64,000 nucleotides of DNA from Granulicella sp. L60. GTDB taxonomy: Bacteria; Acidobacteriota; Terriglobia; Terriglobales; Acidobacteriaceae. Shown here one piece after another: positions 62,767 to 64,000 of the stretch. The stretch spans positions 97,864 to 161,863 of the forward strand of contig NZ_LMUR01000003.1 of assembly GCF_009765825.1 (NCBI RefSeq). The letters are read 5' to 3'. Within the stretch, counting starts at the first letter, position 1, and each line of letters opens with the position of its first letter. The position numbers were made by a program, and so were the translations under genes. The notes under the pieces are model-generated. The model saw only the letters and a list, made by a program, of their open reading frames with translations, did no database searches and was not told where the DNA came from.

Positions 62767-64000
62767 GTGGCAACGATTGAACTCTTCAACACTTTGGGCG
62801 GCAGGATCGAAGCCCTCGTCCCCGTCGATCAAAAGGCGCTGCGCATGTATTGCTGCGGCCCAACCGTCTACGACTATGGTCACATCGGCAACTTCCGCAC
62901 GTTCCTGCACGTCGATGTGCTGCGCCGTGTGATTCGTCAGCAGGGCATCGCGGTCGAACATGTGATGAACATTACGGACGTGGACGACAAGATCATCCGC
63001 AACGCCGGGGCTGCTGGCGTCCCCATCGCACAATATACGGAGAAGTTCGAACGCGCCTTCTTCGAGGATCTGGATGCGCTTGCCATCGAGCGTCCCGAGT
63101 ACATCTCCCATGCCACGGCGTGCATTCCCGACATGGTGGACCTGATTCAGAGGCTCGCCGCGAAGGACATCGCCTACCAGACCGAGGATGGGTCGTGGTA
63201 CTTCCGCATCGCGCGTTTTCCGGAGTACGGCAAGCTCTCGAAGAAAGACTTCGACGGCATTGAGGACGGCGCTCGCGTCGATGTGGATGAGTACGAGAAA
63301 GATGCGGCACGCGACTTCGCGCTGTGGAAGGCGGTCAAGCCCGGCGAGCAGTCGTGGGAGACGTCGCTGGGCACAGGCCGTCCGGGCTGGCACATCGAAT
63401 GCTCCGCGATGGCGACGAAGTTTCTCGGCGAGAACATCGACCTTCATGCGGGCGGCGAAGATCTTATGTTTCCGCATCACGAGAACGAGATCGCACAGTC
63501 GGAGTCCGCGACCGGTCATACGTTTGTTCGCCACTGGATGCACGTCCGTTTTCTGCTGGTCGAAGGCAAGAAGATGTCGAAGTCCGAGGGCAACTTCTAC
63601 ACGCTCCGCGACCTGCTGCTGAAGGGACACCGCGCCTCGGCCATTCGTTTCCTGCTGATCTCCGTGCCCTACCGGCACCAGATGAACTTCACCTTTGACA
63701 GCCTCATCGAATCGACCAATGCGATCGACCGTCTGCGCACCTTTCATCAGCGCATGTTGAAGGGCGGTTTTCCGCACGGCTGCGACGAGGTACTCTCGCA
63801 GCTCACCGGCGAAGCGCGGACCGCGTACACCATCGCGCTTGCGAATGACCTGAACACAGCTGAGGCACGTGCTGCCATCTTCGATCTCGTCCGCGCCGCG
63901 AACTCCGCTGCCGATGCGGGCACGCTGCGCTCGGAGAATGCGACGGAGATTCTCGGCGTCCTCTCGCTCTTTGATGAGGTCTTCGCTGTACTCGAAGACA
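62767..64000 (+). CDS. cysS: Cysteinyl-tRNA synthetase (runs off the right edge)
   Basis: GTG start at 62767; 411 codons are visible. The class I signatures are complete: CCGPTVYDYGHIGNFRTF (HIGN, with zinc Cys), NITDVDDKIIRNA, HIECSAM and GGEDLMFPHHENEIAQSE, and KKMSKSEGN. It charges tRNA-Cys in the cytoplasm. The C-terminal anticodon-binding part is missing because the window ends. Confidence 0.96.
   Translation, partial: MATIELFNTLGGRIEALVPVDQKALRMYCCGPTVYDYGHIGNFRTFLHVDVLRRVIRQQGIAVEHVMNITDVDDKIIRNAGAAGVPIAQYTEKFERAFFEDLDALAIERPEYISHATACIPDMVDLIQRLAAKDIAYQTEDGSWYFRIARFPEYGKLSKKDFDGIEDGARVDVDEYEKDAARDFALWKAVKPGEQSWETSLGTGRPGWHIECSAMATKFLGENIDLHAGGEDLMFPHHENEIAQSESATGHTFVRHWMHVRFLLVEGKKMSKSEGNFYTLRDLLLKGHRASAIRFLLISVPYRHQMNFTFDSLIESTNAIDRLRTFHQRMLKGGFPHGCDEVLSQLTGEARTAYTIALANDLNTAEARAAIFDLVRAANSAADAGTLRSENATEILGVLSLFDEVFAVLED

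Noticed and set aside
1..64000. CRISPR array, prophage, IS element, tRNA or rRNA
   Set aside because: No regularly spaced identical repeats with unique spacers, no transposase or phage proteins, and no cloverleaf-like sequence was recognised by eye; a tRNAscan or Infernal run would settle the RNA question.

Overview
The window looks like a chromosomal segment of a Gram-negative, high-GC Acidobacteriota (Terriglobia, Acidobacteriaceae-like: Granulicella/Edaphobacter/Terriglobus type). Reasons: an outer-membrane and LPS-transport gene set, two secreted VWA proteins of the acidobacterial VWFA-related type, a secreted S53 peptidase, and the general gene neighbourhoods. The assignment is inference from gene content; no rRNA gene is present. 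I saw no prophage, transposase, CRISPR array, tRNA or rRNA.

Layout. 0-7 kb: a truncated shikimate kinase gene (minus strand) preceded by what looks like a complete transcription attenuator (a 31-aa leader peptide with five aromatic residues in nine codons, then an intrinsic terminator); small membrane proteins; a TetR-controlled isochorismatase-like/MFS efflux pair with twin operators; an ECF sigma factor with a co-transcribed anti-sigma-like protein and an apparent autoregulatory promoter; and a MoeB/ThiF E1-like enzyme. 7-17 kb: an outer-membrane biogenesis operon (BamA/TamA-like barrel, SurA-like chaperone, TamB), then a BON protein and a UbiA prenyltransferase. 17-24 kb: stress proteins, prephenate dehydratase, Lon, a secreted amidohydrolase and a secreted MetX-like alpha/beta protein. 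24-28 kb: a TetR/DUF4126 locus with two identical palindromic operators, a VOC protein, and two adjacent broken genes (AraC with an in-frame stop, DUF488 with a frameshift). 28-44 kb: a fused MoaD-MoaE molybdopterin synthase, VWA proteins, DUF4242, an inositol monophosphatase, ferredoxin, RecO, an SGNH hydrolase, SDR/HxlR, GlyQ/GlyS, OpgC and small proteins. Several intergenic gaps in this part hold repeats: a long inverted-repeat element with a second copy 10 kb away, a roughly 46-bp dispersed repeat in two copies, and a degenerate 22-bp tandem array.

44-56 kb is a dense plus-strand cell-envelope and housekeeping cluster: LptC/LptA-like protein, LptB, RpoN (with a canonical sigma-54 promoter in front of it), HPF, RapZ, MsbA-like exporter, YicC, guanylate kinase, RNAP omega and a family-4 uracil-DNA glycosylase. 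56-64 kb: a DUF4440 protein, a sedolisin peptidase, CCA-adding enzyme, TsaD and the start of CysS, cut by the window end. Through most of the window the plus strand is G-rich over C whichever strand is coding; this weakens after about 56 kb and appears reversed by 61.4 kb.

Translation starts were chosen by ribosome-binding sites, overlaps with upstream stops and family length; where two are plausible this is stated.
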